A stretch of 64,000 nt of DNA from the NCBI GenBank assembly GCA_916613615.1, contig OU744724.1, forward strand, positions 27,328,171 to 27,392,170, written 5' to 3'. Below, piece after piece: positions 36,228-48,409 of the stretch (positions within the stretch are counted from its first letter, which is position 1; each line of letters starts with the position of its first letter). The position numbers and the translations under genes were made by a program. This DNA is from Steromphala cineraria. Its lineage: Eukaryota > Mollusca > Gastropoda > Trochida > Trochidae. The notes below the pieces were generated by a model. It did no database searches, was not told the origin of the DNA, and was given only the letters and a program-made list of their open reading frames with translations.

Positions 36228-39200
36228 GTAAGTTTGAATGAAAATGTTTTTATGGTATATGGGGTATATTGTTTTTCACCTGTCCGTCTGTCCGTCCACA
36301 AAAACTTTAACCTTGGTCATAACTTTTGATTGGTCAGAGCTAGCTCTTTGATACTTGACATATGGATCCCTTGTGATGAGACCTTTCAGATGACACCATG
36401 ACAGTTGACCTTGACCTTGACACAGCGAGCAGGATGCATCCGGGGGCATTCGTGTTTCACAAACACATCTTGTTATATATTTAATTATATACCACTCAAA
36501 AAAAGTTTGAGTCAAACCTTTAATTCTTTCTGCTATCTTCATATTTGAAAAACCATTGCGGGCTGGTTGCACACAGATTTGTTTGCATCCAAAGAGTGAA
36601 AAACTTTTGATGAAAATTCCCTGTATTTTCTCTCCACAGAGTCTTATCCGAGCAAGCTTGTGTGTGGAGAGAATGGCCACCCCGTATCTACACTGATATA
36701 CAGTATTCAATAACTGTAACTGTAAAACCTAGCTACATGAAACTTGTTATGTGGATTGGACAGCATATTTATTCATGTCGTTATCCCTTGCAAGATTTTC
36801 CATGTCTTGGGATTTTCATGTTTTAGCGATTTCAATGGAAACGTGGCTTAAATTTCAGGTTCCTGCAATACTAGAATTAGTATGACCTACATGTAGACAA
36901 ATGAAACCTGGTATTATGATATCCAACTGCTCGAGGTGCCTTTGGGAATTTTTCCACCTAAGACTTTTGACAGTTTTATTTGAATGATTTGACATCGGTG
37001 GGATATGTCCTTAATGACTGCTATTATCTCGTCACATAATTTTTAACTTTTTAAACTTTTTGAATATTTGTTAGGTTACTGTGAGAGGAGAGCCTGGAGA
37101 GGTGCCTTCAGGATTCAGACTTGACGGTATGTATATCATATGTAAAGATTTTGTTTTTAGGGTAATGCAGTGTCGGTTACTTTTATAAGAAAACACATGA
37201 CTTCTAAGGATATCCGTTATCACAAACTATTTTAAATTTTATTAAAAACTAGTTTCTACATACATGTACATAGCCAAGAAAAAGTTGAAATATGACAGAA
37301 GCAGTAGTTAATTATAAACTTTCGAATTTCGAAATAGACCATTTTGCCAAAAGCCCCGCCCGGTCACAGGTCCACGTGAGTTGAACAAAATACTAAAGGT
37401 ACAAGACAATGTGAGAAAATAGAGAACTGTTTCTCATTTGTTGCAACTCTCCTTGTGTTTGCGCAATTTTAAGTAACTAGGAGATTTGTTCATACTGTTT
37501 ATGTAACATTGACCGAAGAACTGAAACATTCCGTTGCCAAACCAATGCAATCAATAAGAAAAGATGCCCCATTTCGAACACTGTTTCCGCGGTTTGATGA
37601 TATATGGTGCATCTCGTTATCCGATTGCTACGACGTTATTATAAATTTTGATATTTTCAAATAGTATAGTGTAGTCACAAGCGCCTGTAACAATGTATAG
37701 GTGAAATATACCATATATATATATAGAATGATCTTTCACCTATATATTGTTACAGGCGCTTGTGATTGTAGTTTCTAGTTTTCAATGACAAATACCGACT
37801 GCATATGACACAGAAACCTACGTGGCTAATAATACTCACAAAGTTAGGACATGCTTAATGTCAAGACTTAAAGGGGCAGTAGCACGTTTTTAGGGGGAAT
37901 ATATGGTGATGTCAGGAAAATGAAAATTAATGATTCCAATTGAAAGATAATGTATTTAAACTAAATGAAGCAGTAATAATTCAAATATATAACGTAAAGT
38001 TTAGCCATGCGAGTCCTTTTCCTTACTCAAAATGAATTAAAGGTGTTCACACAAAAATGGCCGCCAATGGATTTTAGGTGGATCTTCATACTTTGTCCTC
38101 TGACTATGGATGATGGGCTTGTGAAATGAGATTTTTGACACTGTCAAAATAATTCATTTAGCATTAACTAACAATCATCAGTGAAATATTTAAAATAAAA
38201 AATTATCAAAAAACGTGCTACTGCCCCTTTAAGTATTATCCCTTTCATGCAGTTTGTCGTCATTTTTGGTATGTTTAACTAATTTCATGTTTATATCAAG
38301 ACATACAGAGTAAATATTTTCATCATTAACCTCAAATCATTTCATACATCTAAAATAGAATATCAATATAATCTTTATTAGTAAGAACAAAATGTCGGTC
38401 CAAGTGTTTTTACTAAGATTTACAGGGACATGTATCGCTAAAACATCGTTAGCATCTCGCAGATCCTACCCCACCACTTATCCATTTATATAATACTAGG
38501 GAAGGGTCTGAGTATAATACGTCTTTCTATCGCTGTTTCTAAGCGATATGTGTCCCTGTGCTTAGTTCGACCTATTAAAAGTCGATTGACTTAAAAGCGT
38601 CCTTTTCGGGATCTCCCCAACCTGTTACATTTCTATGCCGCTATTGCAGTGCGTCCTGATTGCGGAAGTGACGGTATAGAGGATGCCATCATAACGGTGG
38701 TGACAGACATGACCCTTATCTATGCGTCTGTCCAGTGTTTGAACGGTACCAGCAACATGACAACCACCGACAACGTACATTTCAACCTCCCCGTGGCGTA
38801 CATGTACACCCAGAATGGGAGCCAGTGTGCCTTTCTGGTAGGTACTTACAGTATAATGCTAGTAACTTCCCTTTCTTAAAGAGACAGTATGTTGATAGGA
38901 TCACATATGTTAAATTTTGAAAATCGATGTTATTACATCGGGAGCCACTAACTGTTACTGAAAATAACAAGTTAAAGGTTAGCGAAAATACGGCCATTCA
39001 AAGTCGGGATTTTGATCAAAAACCGGACAATGTGGCTCGAGTGGCGCGCGCAAATTCGCCAAACGTAATTTTGAAACCTTGTCATAAGCTGACAGGAAGA
39101 TACATTCGATTCGATAGTGTTTATTAGGTATTGTAACTAATAGGTAGATTAATTGGATGCATAATTTCGAATATTAAACGTATTTGAGATGTTTTCCTGA

Positions 39201-42200
39201 TTTTTCCATAAAATCAAGCATTTTAGAGATATTATGCATAAATGGATATATTTGCAAGTCATGTGATGAGATATCAACTTCAATCAACATATGAGATATT
39301 TTGTAGCTTATCAAAACCAAATAAAATTATAAGAAAGATACTCTGTGTCACTTCAATTTTAAGAGCTGCAGCCCAAATGAATGTAGTTACAAGGATATTG
39401 CAAGATTTAAATAACTTATTCAACATGCCTCAGAATCTATAGAGTAAAATATCGAGTACAAAAACTTCATCTGCAAACTAGCGGGCAAAGGATTATGTCA
39501 CAAGTGTTATTTATTACTACGGGTTATGAGTCCTTTCTTCCCTTGTGACATCTGGTCAAAATGGAACACTTTCCGGGAAAATCGAATCCTTATTGGTTGT
39601 AATCAATTATCCTGAATTATTTGAATAAACATGGCTTGAAATACAAACTAATCTCAAACGCAGATACAATGATTAAATTATAATTATAATCTTAAAGAAA
39701 AATCCAATGCCATTTGCATCGATTGCTGCAATTGATATGTCTTCCAGAATACATCAAAATGAGCTTATCTATAGCTATATAATTGTTCAATATGTCAAAA
39801 CAAACCTTTATATTGGTACAAACTTACATCAATGAAACAAATCGATTTATCGGACACCATATACAGTAGTTGTCGAATGTTTTTCTCCCTAAAACTCTTA
39901 CTCTACTCTTGTTCGCTGTCTGTTGTCTGTATTCACTGTATTGTGTACATCAACTTTGTTCATACTAGGAGAGGGCATTTGAAGTTGGATAACTTGTCCC
40001 TTTCTTGTGAAAAATTATGAATTAACTGGCACCATCAACTTAACATGTTGCCATGATAGGTACCAACTTGATTCAATTCACAGATTTTAACGTTTCGCCT
40101 TGCGCATGCTGCACACGGGGAAATGTGCGCCTAATAAATATGCACTATTATTAATATAATTATTATGATTATTATTTGTAGCAGAGAAACGGAGGCCTTA
40201 ACTACGTAGTTCTGTCCGTCACGTATGGCGAGCCCAAAATGGAGAAAAAGTTCGGATCCTTGACTTACACCATCTCGTGCAGTTTTGAATCCAATGGAGA
40301 TAATCTCACCGTGGGACATGAAGTCATTAACGGGTAGGCTTTAAATGGGCAGTAGCACGTTTTTAGGGGGAATGTAAGGTGATGTCTGGAAAATAAAAAT
40401 TAATGGTTCCAATTGAAAGAGTGTATTTAAACAAAATGGAGCGGTAATAATTCAAATATATAATGTAAAGTTTAGACGGGCTATTCCCTTTTCTTACACA
40501 AAATGAATTAAAAATGTTTACACAAAATGGCCGCCAGTGGATTTTATGTAAATCTTCATAATTTGTCCTCTGACTATGGATGATTAGCTTGTGTAATGAG
40601 ATTTTTGACAGTATCAAAATAATACATTTGGCCTTAACTTACAATTACATGTATCTATGCCAAATTTAAAATATAAAATTATCAAAAAACTTGCTACTGC
40701 CCCTTTAATGAGGTACAAAAGAAAGCACACACCTTAGTGGATTTCATCCTGTACATGAAGGTTTTGACGCCGTACTCAAAAACTGTCATGTGAAGGAGTT
40801 TAAGTTGAAAGAGAACACTTTCCATTGGTTTGTGAATTTATTGAAAAAAAGTTTTTATAAAATATTTATTAAAAAAATGTTAATACTGCAACACTACTTT
40901 TAGTCAATTTTAGTTATATCCCATGTTAAACTTTCACTATATTTCAAACTTGGTGGGGGTAATTTTTATTGCTATTCCGGGAAAAGATATTTTGATAAAC
41001 CATCAATCAACACAAAATTCCTTCAAAAGCTGCAAATATGGTCTATGTTGATAATGTGATTATCAAATACATCAAATGCATATTACATATTCAATAAATC
41101 GGAAATAATTTAGGAGTGTACTTTCTTTTGTACCTCAGTTTAGATCATTATCGTAAATAAACAGGGAGAGAAATATTTCAAGTCATCTGTTCTTTTAATC
41201 AAACATTTGTAAAACACAAGGATGTCAACAGAATCTGATGTCAGACCATTAGACATACGAGTCTTTTACACAGATATGTGAAAAGAAAGATCTCACAACT
41301 TACGACGATATTAATAAGGCTATGAAGTCACAGATCTATTTAGTTTTTTCATTGAAAATGACATGTTGTAAATGTTATGTAAATGATAGTAACATTTCAG
41401 ATTAACCTCATAGTATTTCTGAAGGACATAGTAATTATTGGCTAGGCAGGATCATCTTCCTATGCAGAGCCTAAAAGGCCAGTTTCCAAACTGTCATTTT
41501 ATGCCTTGCTGCATAGCCTTGATTTTTCTGTGCTTGCTCTCTACTCTGTAGGGGCACTATAGCAGCACAGAAAAGTAAAGTCTCTGCTAGCATTCTAGCT
41601 GTTTTAGGTACATTCCTGACTGACAAAGTAATCTTTTTCAACAGGTGTCTAGTCAAGTTTTTCGTGATTATTATGATGTTTGTATCATTTTCAGTTTGAT
41701 TGCGCCACAGCAACTTGTAAATGTGGTTGGTCAAGATTCCAATGCTTCCTTGTCTTTGACAATACTCGACGTTCTCGGCAATGACATCACGGGGACAAAT
41801 ATTACAATGGGCAAAAGAATACAGATCAAACTGGAAGCTGGTATGTTTTCCTTTATTCTAGCAGCAATATATTTCTAGAACAACGAACACATGGTTTTAA
41901 TGTTTTGCGCAAGTTTCTATGTACATGCCAATCATCTCGACACTGCCAGCAATGTGACGTCAGCCTATTGTTCTCTTGTATTTAACAAGTTTTTCACTTG
42001 AATTTCAAATTGTGAAATGTTTTAAGTTGGTTTTTGAATAGGCATTAAGTTGAGTGTATTTTAAGTTTAATAACATCCTCGTAACTCCAAAACCTACAAC
42101 ATAATTATACCCCCGCTACGATGTTGAGTTGGGGGTATATAGCGCTCCGCGTGTCCGTGCATCCGACATCGTTTCCGGAGCATAACTTGAAAACTATTTG

Positions 42201-45200
42201 ACTAAGAAACTTGGTGTGGATGTTGTGCAGATGTGCCTTTTGGGGATTTGAATTCGATTGTACCAACATTTTTTTAAATTTTAGCCCTTGAAAGGCCAAA
42301 TATCTGACTGTGTTCATTTTCCGGGGCATAACTTGAAAACTATTTGACTTAGAAACTTCAAATGTGTTGTGCATGTTACATATGTGAAACAGATGTCTTT
42401 TTTGGGGTTTAAAGGGGCAGTAGCACGTTTTTAGGGGGAATATAAGGTGATGTCAGGAAAATGAAAATAAATTGTTCCAATTGAAAGACAATGTATTTAA
42501 ACTAAATGAAGCAGTTATAATTTGAACATATAACTTAAAGTTCAGCCATGCGATTCTTTTTTCTTACAAAAATGAATTAAAGGTGTTCACACAAAAATGG
42601 CCGCCAATGGATTTTATGTGAATCCTCATACTTTGTCCTCTTACTATGGGTGATCGGCTTGTGTTATGAGATTGTTGACACTGTCAATATAATACATTTA
42701 ACATTTACTTCAAATTACAAGTGAAATATTTAAAATATAAATTTACCAAAAAACGTGCTACTGCCCCTTTAAATTTCAGGTGACCACATGTTTCAGAAAT
42801 TTTTGCCTTACAAAAACATTTCTGACTTTGTTCCGTTTGCGGAGCATAACTTTAAGCTTTTTAGCTTAGACACTTCAAATACCAAATGTGAGATTTCCAT
42901 TTCTGTTGATTTACCTTTAAGGAATTTATATTCTAGGTGGCCATATTCAAAGTTTTACCAAAAATAATCAAAAATCCCGCCTTCTTCAAGTTATAAATTC
43001 TATGACTTCTAGACTTCAGTTAGTTTGTTTAACCCCACCCTTATCCCATGACAGTAATCATTCATTCACATGACTGAAAGAATGTTTTAAATTAATCATT
43101 GTTACATAATGGGGGTGAAACTACAGCGGGGGTATGTGAGCTGTGCTCACTTTTGCCTTGTTAGCATCGGGGCCCGGAGCCCTCGGCTCTATTTTTTAGG
43201 AATGGAAAGTTATTCGGACATTAACCTATACTGAAAATGTTGGGCCAAAAAATACGAGAAAGGAAGGAGATATTTTAACATAAGTTTCTTATGCCTTTGA
43301 GTTCTGATTAGTGTAGTTTAATTAATGTATGTTATTCAATTCGTTTAAAGCCTTGGTATCGCATGATGTCAAATGATCATATTATTAATGTATGGATTTG
43401 ACATGGTTTACAGGTGATACAGTAGGGTCTGGGATCTACCCAGTATCATGTTTCGCTTCAAGCGGAGACCGGAAGTACGACGTACTCAGAGCAGGGTAGG
43501 TCTCTTGTATAGTTTACACAATTTTTGTAGTACAGTACCCGGACGAAAGTGATTAAGAAAGCTATTTATACATCCTGTATTCAAGACAATATAACACTCG
43601 ACATATTCAACATGGCGGTTAATTGGACAGGCTCTTAAAAATTGTATTTGTCACTCAATCGGTTGTAAAAAATAAGTCGATCTATAAATAAAATATGACA
43701 TGTATGTTATAACAATACAATGAAGAGATTTCTTAACTAATGAACATTATTATGTTTGACACAGACATGATAAAGCCCATGTCAATGCGAGATGAAACAA
43801 GCCTGAAAAGCAATTTGCACGGGATGCACGTGCGTTGTCACAGCAACTGTGAAATTGACATCAAGTCCCACGAACGAACTCGTCAGAAACAGTATTTTGT
43901 AACAGGCGCTGAATTTTAGGACTGAATGACAAACGTGATTTAAAAAAAAAATTATGTTTTAATGTTACGAGATGTAGAACTATTAGGGAACAATTATTAG
44001 TGTACAGTTTCCGGGACAGTATTGAGACATGTTCGCGCTGGGTTTCAATTTAAAATTCACTTGCAGTCAGAGTAGTACTTCATGTCTCGGATTTTCAAAC
44101 TAACTACAGCGCAGTACATTGTACCTCCCATGGTTCACAAGTTCCAGATTTCACCGCATTGCATAGCCTCCATGGTGTTGCGGGCTTTCTCCCTGCAATA
44201 TTATTAGCAGCCGTGATATAGTTGAATACTCTTCAAAGCGGTGTTAAACATCACCTCACCTCCACACACACTAGGTTTATCGTTTTAGGGACGTAAAGGC
44301 TAAATTCCGATTTGAGCAAAACTATGCCGATAAGACTCTTCATGCCAATTTTAAACGTTTATATAATTCGTACAGATTTAACATTTTCATTTAGAATTCA
44401 TGAATATGTTTAAGACTGATCAGCGTAAATTTGTCGGAATTACAAGGACTTCAATTTGGAATGTTAATTTAGCAGGAAAAAACATTTTAACATTGTTTGT
44501 ACTACTTCACCTTATTACATCGTCCGTCTGTGTGTCGGTGCGTCCGTCAGACCGAGTTAATGGGACAGCTTTTATCGGACACTATTCAAGATAGGATAAC
44601 CAAATTTAATGTCTGTCTTCAGGGTATCAATGCCTCGCTGAAGTTGAAAAATCATAGGCATGTAATCATTTTTTACTGAGTTATGGCGCTTGTTCTTTGA
44701 AATGAAAACCAATGTTTTGGCGAGGGATCTTGATGATTTTTTAATTTTTGTGACATTTTTCTTACAGATGTGGTGACGGCGTTATTTTCCCGAAGGATGT
44801 AGGTTTCGACACAACAGGAAATGTGTCCTACAGCCCATACTTCAAAGCATTTGGTTTCGTTGAAGCACCATCCCTGTTTGCTATAGAATGTGTTGTGACA
44901 GAGTGTACGTCAAACTGTGAAGGGGTAGGTACAGTCTCACGTCGTATTAAGTAAAGGGGCCGTTGGACAAACAGACTAATCACTTTGGTTAGCTTTGGTA
45001 CCATCTATTAACATTGCACTAAAGCTACATTAGTGACCATCTTAGCGTATGTGCAAAGTCCCCCTGAGGCGCAATCTGTATTTCGATAGGGGGAACCATT
45101 AAAAATTGAAAGGGGAGATTACTCTCGGGCTTAGCCTACCCCTCCACCATTTCTCGCTTTTTCTCGGTTTAAATAATCTTAACAGGCTTATCATATCTTT

Positions 45201-48200
45201 GAAACCCTTTCACCTGGAATCTTTAAAGATCATGGTAGACTAAGTAAATTAATATAATTCTCCAGCTTAATTCTCATCTCACCATACCATTCTAGTCATG
45301 ATCAGGCCGTTGTCAATGTAAATCTTTTTTTGTGTATTAAACGTTTTGCGACTGGTTACAAACAAAAATGATTTTTGTAGAGAACAATGAAAAGATGAAT
45401 ACTTGTTTGTGGCTGGAAATTATTGTTAACGAACGCTTACGTAATGATTATGCATTGAAATTCCATATGAAATGCAATTCAATGAATACAAATTATCTGA
45501 GCCTGAAATGGTTATCAATTCAGCATGTTTAGTCGATTGGGTCCTTTTAGTACTAACTAAATTTTGATATGATTAAATTTGAGGAAATTAACTCGGAGAG
45601 GATTCAACATATATATTATCGATTTGACCTTTGCTAAATGGATCAGGACCATTAAAGTGCATGTTGATGTATAATTCAGGATTTTGATGTACGTTTTCAG
45701 GACAGTTGCAGAAACTCAAATAGACGCCGCAGAGAAGCAGAAAATGATGGTAAGTTGAAAATTGTATTCCATTATAACTAAACCATTAAAATGTCCACCT
45801 TCTCAACTCTCATGTCATTTCCTATCTAAATGGCATGAAATCTCATTTAACATTTTAAGCATTGTTCAAATCGATACTAACTTTTCCTTTGCATAAACGC
45901 CTGTGAGATTGGAAGTTTTATGTACAAGTTTCCCATTCATTTCTGTTATCTATAAACTATAAGTACAGTCATCTTCGAATTCGGAAACTTGAAGAATTCA
46001 TAACATAGGCTGAACATTTTAAACTGTATGTTACAGATAACCATCAGTACTACGTTGCGGTAACGTCAACAAAGACGCTGATAGATCCGACCCCACTCTA
46101 CCCAACTGATCAACAACCCGACGATACTTCCATATCAGTTGAAAATTCTCAGAGCGGAAACAATGTTGAAGCTGGATTGCCAAAAATTGTAACTTCGCAA
46201 ACATCCTCCGAACAATCGGAAAGTTCTAAAAATGGTTATGAATTTTTTAGCAATGTAATATATCACGAGGCGAAAGAATCCCCTAGCCGAGTTCTGAATC
46301 CACCACTACAGAAAGATGAGAACATTCCAGTTGATCCTATAACTGTAGGAAAAGTCTACGAAGGCATCATAGGCAGAGCTGACAATTCAGTTGATGAAGA
46401 CGAATATGGTAAGTCATCACAAGAGGATGCTGTTCCTCAAACTTCTGCCCTTGATGCTGAGGATGCTATTCCTGCAGAGGACGTGAATAAACCACTACCA
46501 GTACAAACTGAAAACATTCCAGTTGATTCACAAGAAGCTCCAAACTCTGTTCTTGATGCTGAGGACGATATCACTGCAGTGGACGTGAATAAACCACTAC
46601 CAGTACAAACTGAAAACATTCCAGTTGATTCACAAGAAGCTCCAAACTCTGTTCTTGATGCTGAGGACGATATCACTGCAGAGGACGTGAATAAACCACT
46701 ACCAGTACAAACTGAAAACATTCCAGTTGATTCACAAGAAGCTCCAAACTCTGTTCTTGATGCTGAGGACGATATCACTGCAGAGGACGTGAATAAACCA
46801 CTACCAGTACAAACTGAAAACATTCCAGTTGATTCACAAGAAGCTCCAAACTCTGTTCTTGATGCTGAGGACGATATCACTGCAGAGGACGTGAATAAAC
46901 CACTACCAGTACAAACTGAAAACATTCCAGTTGATTCACAAGAAGCTCCAAACTCTGTTCTTGATGCTGAGGACGATATCACTGCAGAGGACGTGAATAA
47001 ACCACTACCAGTACAAACTGAAAACATTCCAGTTGATTCACAAGAAGCTCCAAACTCTGTTCTTGATGCTGAGGACGATATCACTGCAGTGGACATGCAT
47101 AAACCACCAACAGTACAAACTGATAACATTCCAGATGAATCAGATGCCGAAGGTGAACATCGAGAGCTGTCACAAGATAAGACTGAACCTCTAAACCCTG
47201 TCCTCTATGGAGAGGAAGATTTAACTGCAAAGGGGGAGGATAAACCACTAGAACAAACTGAAATCATTCCTGATAAAACAGACGCCGAAGGTAAACATCG
47301 AAAGCTGTCACAAGATAAGATTGAAGCTCAAAACCCTGTTCTTGACGGAGAGGAAGATTTAACTACAAAGGGCGAGAAGACTCCACTACAAGTACAGGAT
47401 AAATATGACATTCCAGTTGATCACGTAAGGTTAAATAGTGCCAAACATAGTCTTACAGCCAACCCTAAGGAATCAGATGACGAAGACAAACATGGCCACA
47501 TGTCGCAAAAGGATAGTACAGAATCTCAAAAGTCTGTCAAAGATGCAAATGAAGGTCTTACTGCGAAGAACGAGGAGAATCAACTACAGAGCGAAGATGA
47601 AAACATTCAAGTAGATCAGGTAAGAGTAACTGCGGTCTATCATCATAATACCATCAGCAAACATAAGGACTCGGATGAAAACGTGAATGGCAAAACATCA
47701 CAAACCTTCAAGCAGAGAATCGTGAGCAAACCTAAGGATCCAAATACCGAAGGTGAACAAGACAAGCAACGAAAAGGTACAACAGAACCACAAGCTTCTA
47801 TCATTACAGTAACGACAAATTCAACAGAGGATGTGGAGTATCGAGGCAAAACTAATACTATGACAGGTGCTGTTCAGAATGAAACTTTGCGTGGCAAATT
47901 GCAGATGCAGCAATCTGATAGGGTAAGTACACATGGGATGCCCAAATCTCCTCGCAATCCAGAAATGTCCTCTTATGGAGTACTCAATGGACAATCCAGA
48001 ATTGTAGGATTGCTGCATCCAAGAAAACCCGATGACCTTAAGCAATCAAAGCCAAACCATACGGAAGACTCAAATCGGAACCAGTCGCATTCAAAAACAA
48101 ACAATTCTACAAAATCTCTGCAAAAATATCTTGTAAGACCAGATATAGGTCGTGCAATGACTCCACTCATGCATGTCATTCCTAAAGGTGAGGAGTCCAC

Positions 48201-48381
48201 TCCGAATGCTACACTTTCTGATGTGTTCATAGCCAAAGACAATATCCCTGTCCACAAGAAGGAAGAAAGTCATGCTCTTAGTAAGCCTATAGCCATGTAT
48301 GTGGTTGGTACAGTCATTGTTGCTCTCTTCTCGTTGGCTAACATCGCACTCGCTATCTCGCTGTGTAAACGACAGGACTGA
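36177..48381 (+). CDS. Gene B: ZP-module membrane protein with furin site and 34-residue repeats (1072 aa, 9 coding exons)
   Basis: Coding exons: 36177-36227, 37075-37126, 38650-38837, 40185-40333, 41695-41840, 43414-43495, 44768-44924, 45701-45749, 46037-48381. Seen: hydrophobic signal peptide; ZP-N cysteines 39, 64, 94, 129; ZP-C cysteines 208, 224, 264, 269, 273, 278; polybasic RRRR at 283-286, a furin-type site; then about 785 residues, acidic, cysteine-free and repeat-rich; helix 1043-1068; tail ending CKRQD. Known: ZP precursors are cut at such a site to release the module from its membrane anchor for polymerisation. Here the released propeptide would be far longer than the usual short stretch. 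The patch YYVAV just after the site could be the external hydrophobic patch. Intron phases match A and C, and the sequence is closest to C. Egg-coat or other matrix protein is inferred. Confidence 0.88.
36262..36425. repeat. Interspersed repeat, gene B intron 1
   Basis: ATAACTTTTGATTGGTCAGA and the following 100 bases match 50030-50212 almost exactly. Confidence 0.7.
37075..37126 (+). CDS. Gene B coding exon 2: mature N-terminus
   Basis: Seventeen codons plus one base (VTVRGEPGEVPSGFRLD), phase 1 to GTATGT. The PSGFRLD end matches PPGYKLE in gene C. Confidence 0.82.
37674..37765. repeat. Hairpin, 32-bp arms, gene B intron 2
   Basis: TCACAAGCGCCTGTAACAAT at the left pairs with its mirror at the right, with one mismatch in 32 and a 28-base AT loop. 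Most likely a small foldback element; it is also of pre-miRNA size. Confidence 0.8.
37868..38232 (+). mobile_element. TTAA-flanked MITE, family 1, full length, gene B intron 2
   Basis: Both AGGGGCAGTAGCACG inverted ends and both TTAA flanks are present. Confidence 0.87.
38650..38837 (+). CDS. Gene B coding exon 3: first part of ZP-N
   Basis: Residues 35-97, opening RPDCGSDGIEDA, closely matching LPDCGRDGVEEA in gene C. Cysteines 39, 64 and 94; three N-X-S/T sequons. Donor GTAGGT, phase 0. Confidence 0.88.
38876..39356 (-). mobile_element. TTAA-flanked MITE, family 2, gene B intron 3
   Basis: Reverse-oriented copy of the 4015-4512 element starting 39 bp after gene B exon 3. The right flank has mutated from TTAA to TCAA. 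Confidence 0.78.
40185..40333 (+). CDS. Gene B coding exon 4: end of ZP-N
   Basis: Residues 98-146 with YVVLSVTYGEP and the fourth ZP-N cysteine (TISC, 129), matching YTINVIVSFGEP and VTC in gene C. The acceptor is a tandem TAGCAG, so one extra glutamine codon is possible. A MITE starts six bases after the donor. Confidence 0.87.
40340..40708 (+). mobile_element. TTAA-flanked MITE, family 1, at gene B exon 4 donor
   Basis: Starts TTTAAATGGGCAGTAGCACG directly after the donor hexamer GTAGGC, so the intron begins with six bases of donor and then transposon. The right end is intact. Confidence 0.85.
41695..41840 (+). CDS. Gene B coding exon 5: start of ZP-C
   Basis: Residues 147-195. LIAPQQLVNV and LTILDVLGNDI align with LFAPQAVVKL and VTFIDVLGNDI of gene C. 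Ends in phase 1 at GTATGT. Confidence 0.87.
42109..43135. repeat. Interspersed repeat with inverted ends, split by a MITE
   Basis: Begins ACCCCCGCTACGATG and ends CTACAGCGGGGGTA, an imperfect inverted pair. The interior repeats 'GGAGCATAACTT'-like phrases several times. Non-coding. Confidence 0.55.
42408..42773 (+). mobile_element. TTAA-flanked MITE, family 1, full length, gene B intron 5
   Basis: Both ends and TTAA flanks are intact. It lies inside a longer repeat (about 42109-43135). Confidence 0.86.
43414..43495 (+). CDS. Gene B coding exon 6: ZP-C
   Basis: Residues 196-222 with the first ZP-C cysteine (PVSC, 208) and the VLRAG end shared with gene C. Same length (82 bp) as the C exon. 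Donor GTAGGT, phase 2. Confidence 0.87.
44768..44924 (+). CDS. Gene B coding exon 7: cysteine-rich ZP-C core
   Basis: Residues 223-275, starting GCGDG as in gene C, with SYSPYFKAF and cysteines 224, 264, 269 and 273. Donor GTAGGT, phase 0. Confidence 0.88.
45701..45749 (+). CDS. Gene B coding exon 8: last ZP cysteine and furin site
   Basis: Sixteen codons plus one base, the same length as in gene C. Carries the tenth cysteine (DSC) and RRRR|EAEND, which satisfies the R-X-K/R-R furin rule. Phase 1, donor GTAAGT. Confidence 0.87.
46037..48381 (+). CDS. Gene B coding exon 9: acidic repeat tail, membrane helix, stop
   Basis: A 2.35-kb open exon of about 780 residues. Order: hydrophobic patch YYVAV, S/T/D-rich linker, 34-residue tandem repeats (about 429-666), diverged repeats with DAEGEHRELSQDK-like units, an S/N/K-rich segment, membrane helix, CKRQD, stop 48379-48381. 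Cysteine-free until the membrane. The repeats make the opposite strand open too, but that frame is a shadow. Confidence 0.93.
46447..47160 (+). repeat. 102-bp (34-codon) tandem repeat, seven units
   Basis: Units start at 46447, 46549, 46651, 46753, 46855, 46957 and 47059. The four from 46651 to 47058 are identical as read, and the 46549 unit differs by one base (GTG for GAG). The outer units are diverged. Each encodes DAEDDITAEDVNKPLPVQTE plus a further 14 residues. Confidence 0.95.
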
Positions 48382-48403
48382 ACCGGGCAAAGAGGTTGAA
48401 GGA

Positions 48404-48409
48404 AATAAA
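48404..48409 (+). terminator. Gene B polyadenylation signal
   Basis: AATAAA begins 23 bases after the stop codon of gene B, almost the same spacing as in gene A. Confidence 0.7.

Noticed and set aside
36276..36710. 144-codon minus-strand frame in gene B intron 1
   Set aside because: Much of it is an interspersed repeat present again at 50.0-50.2 kb, where the frame is shorter; no recognisable domain.
46437..47129. 230-codon minus-strand open frame in the gene B repeat
   Set aside because: It is the complement of the 102-bp repeat; absence of stops in one unit repeats in all. No splice or start context.
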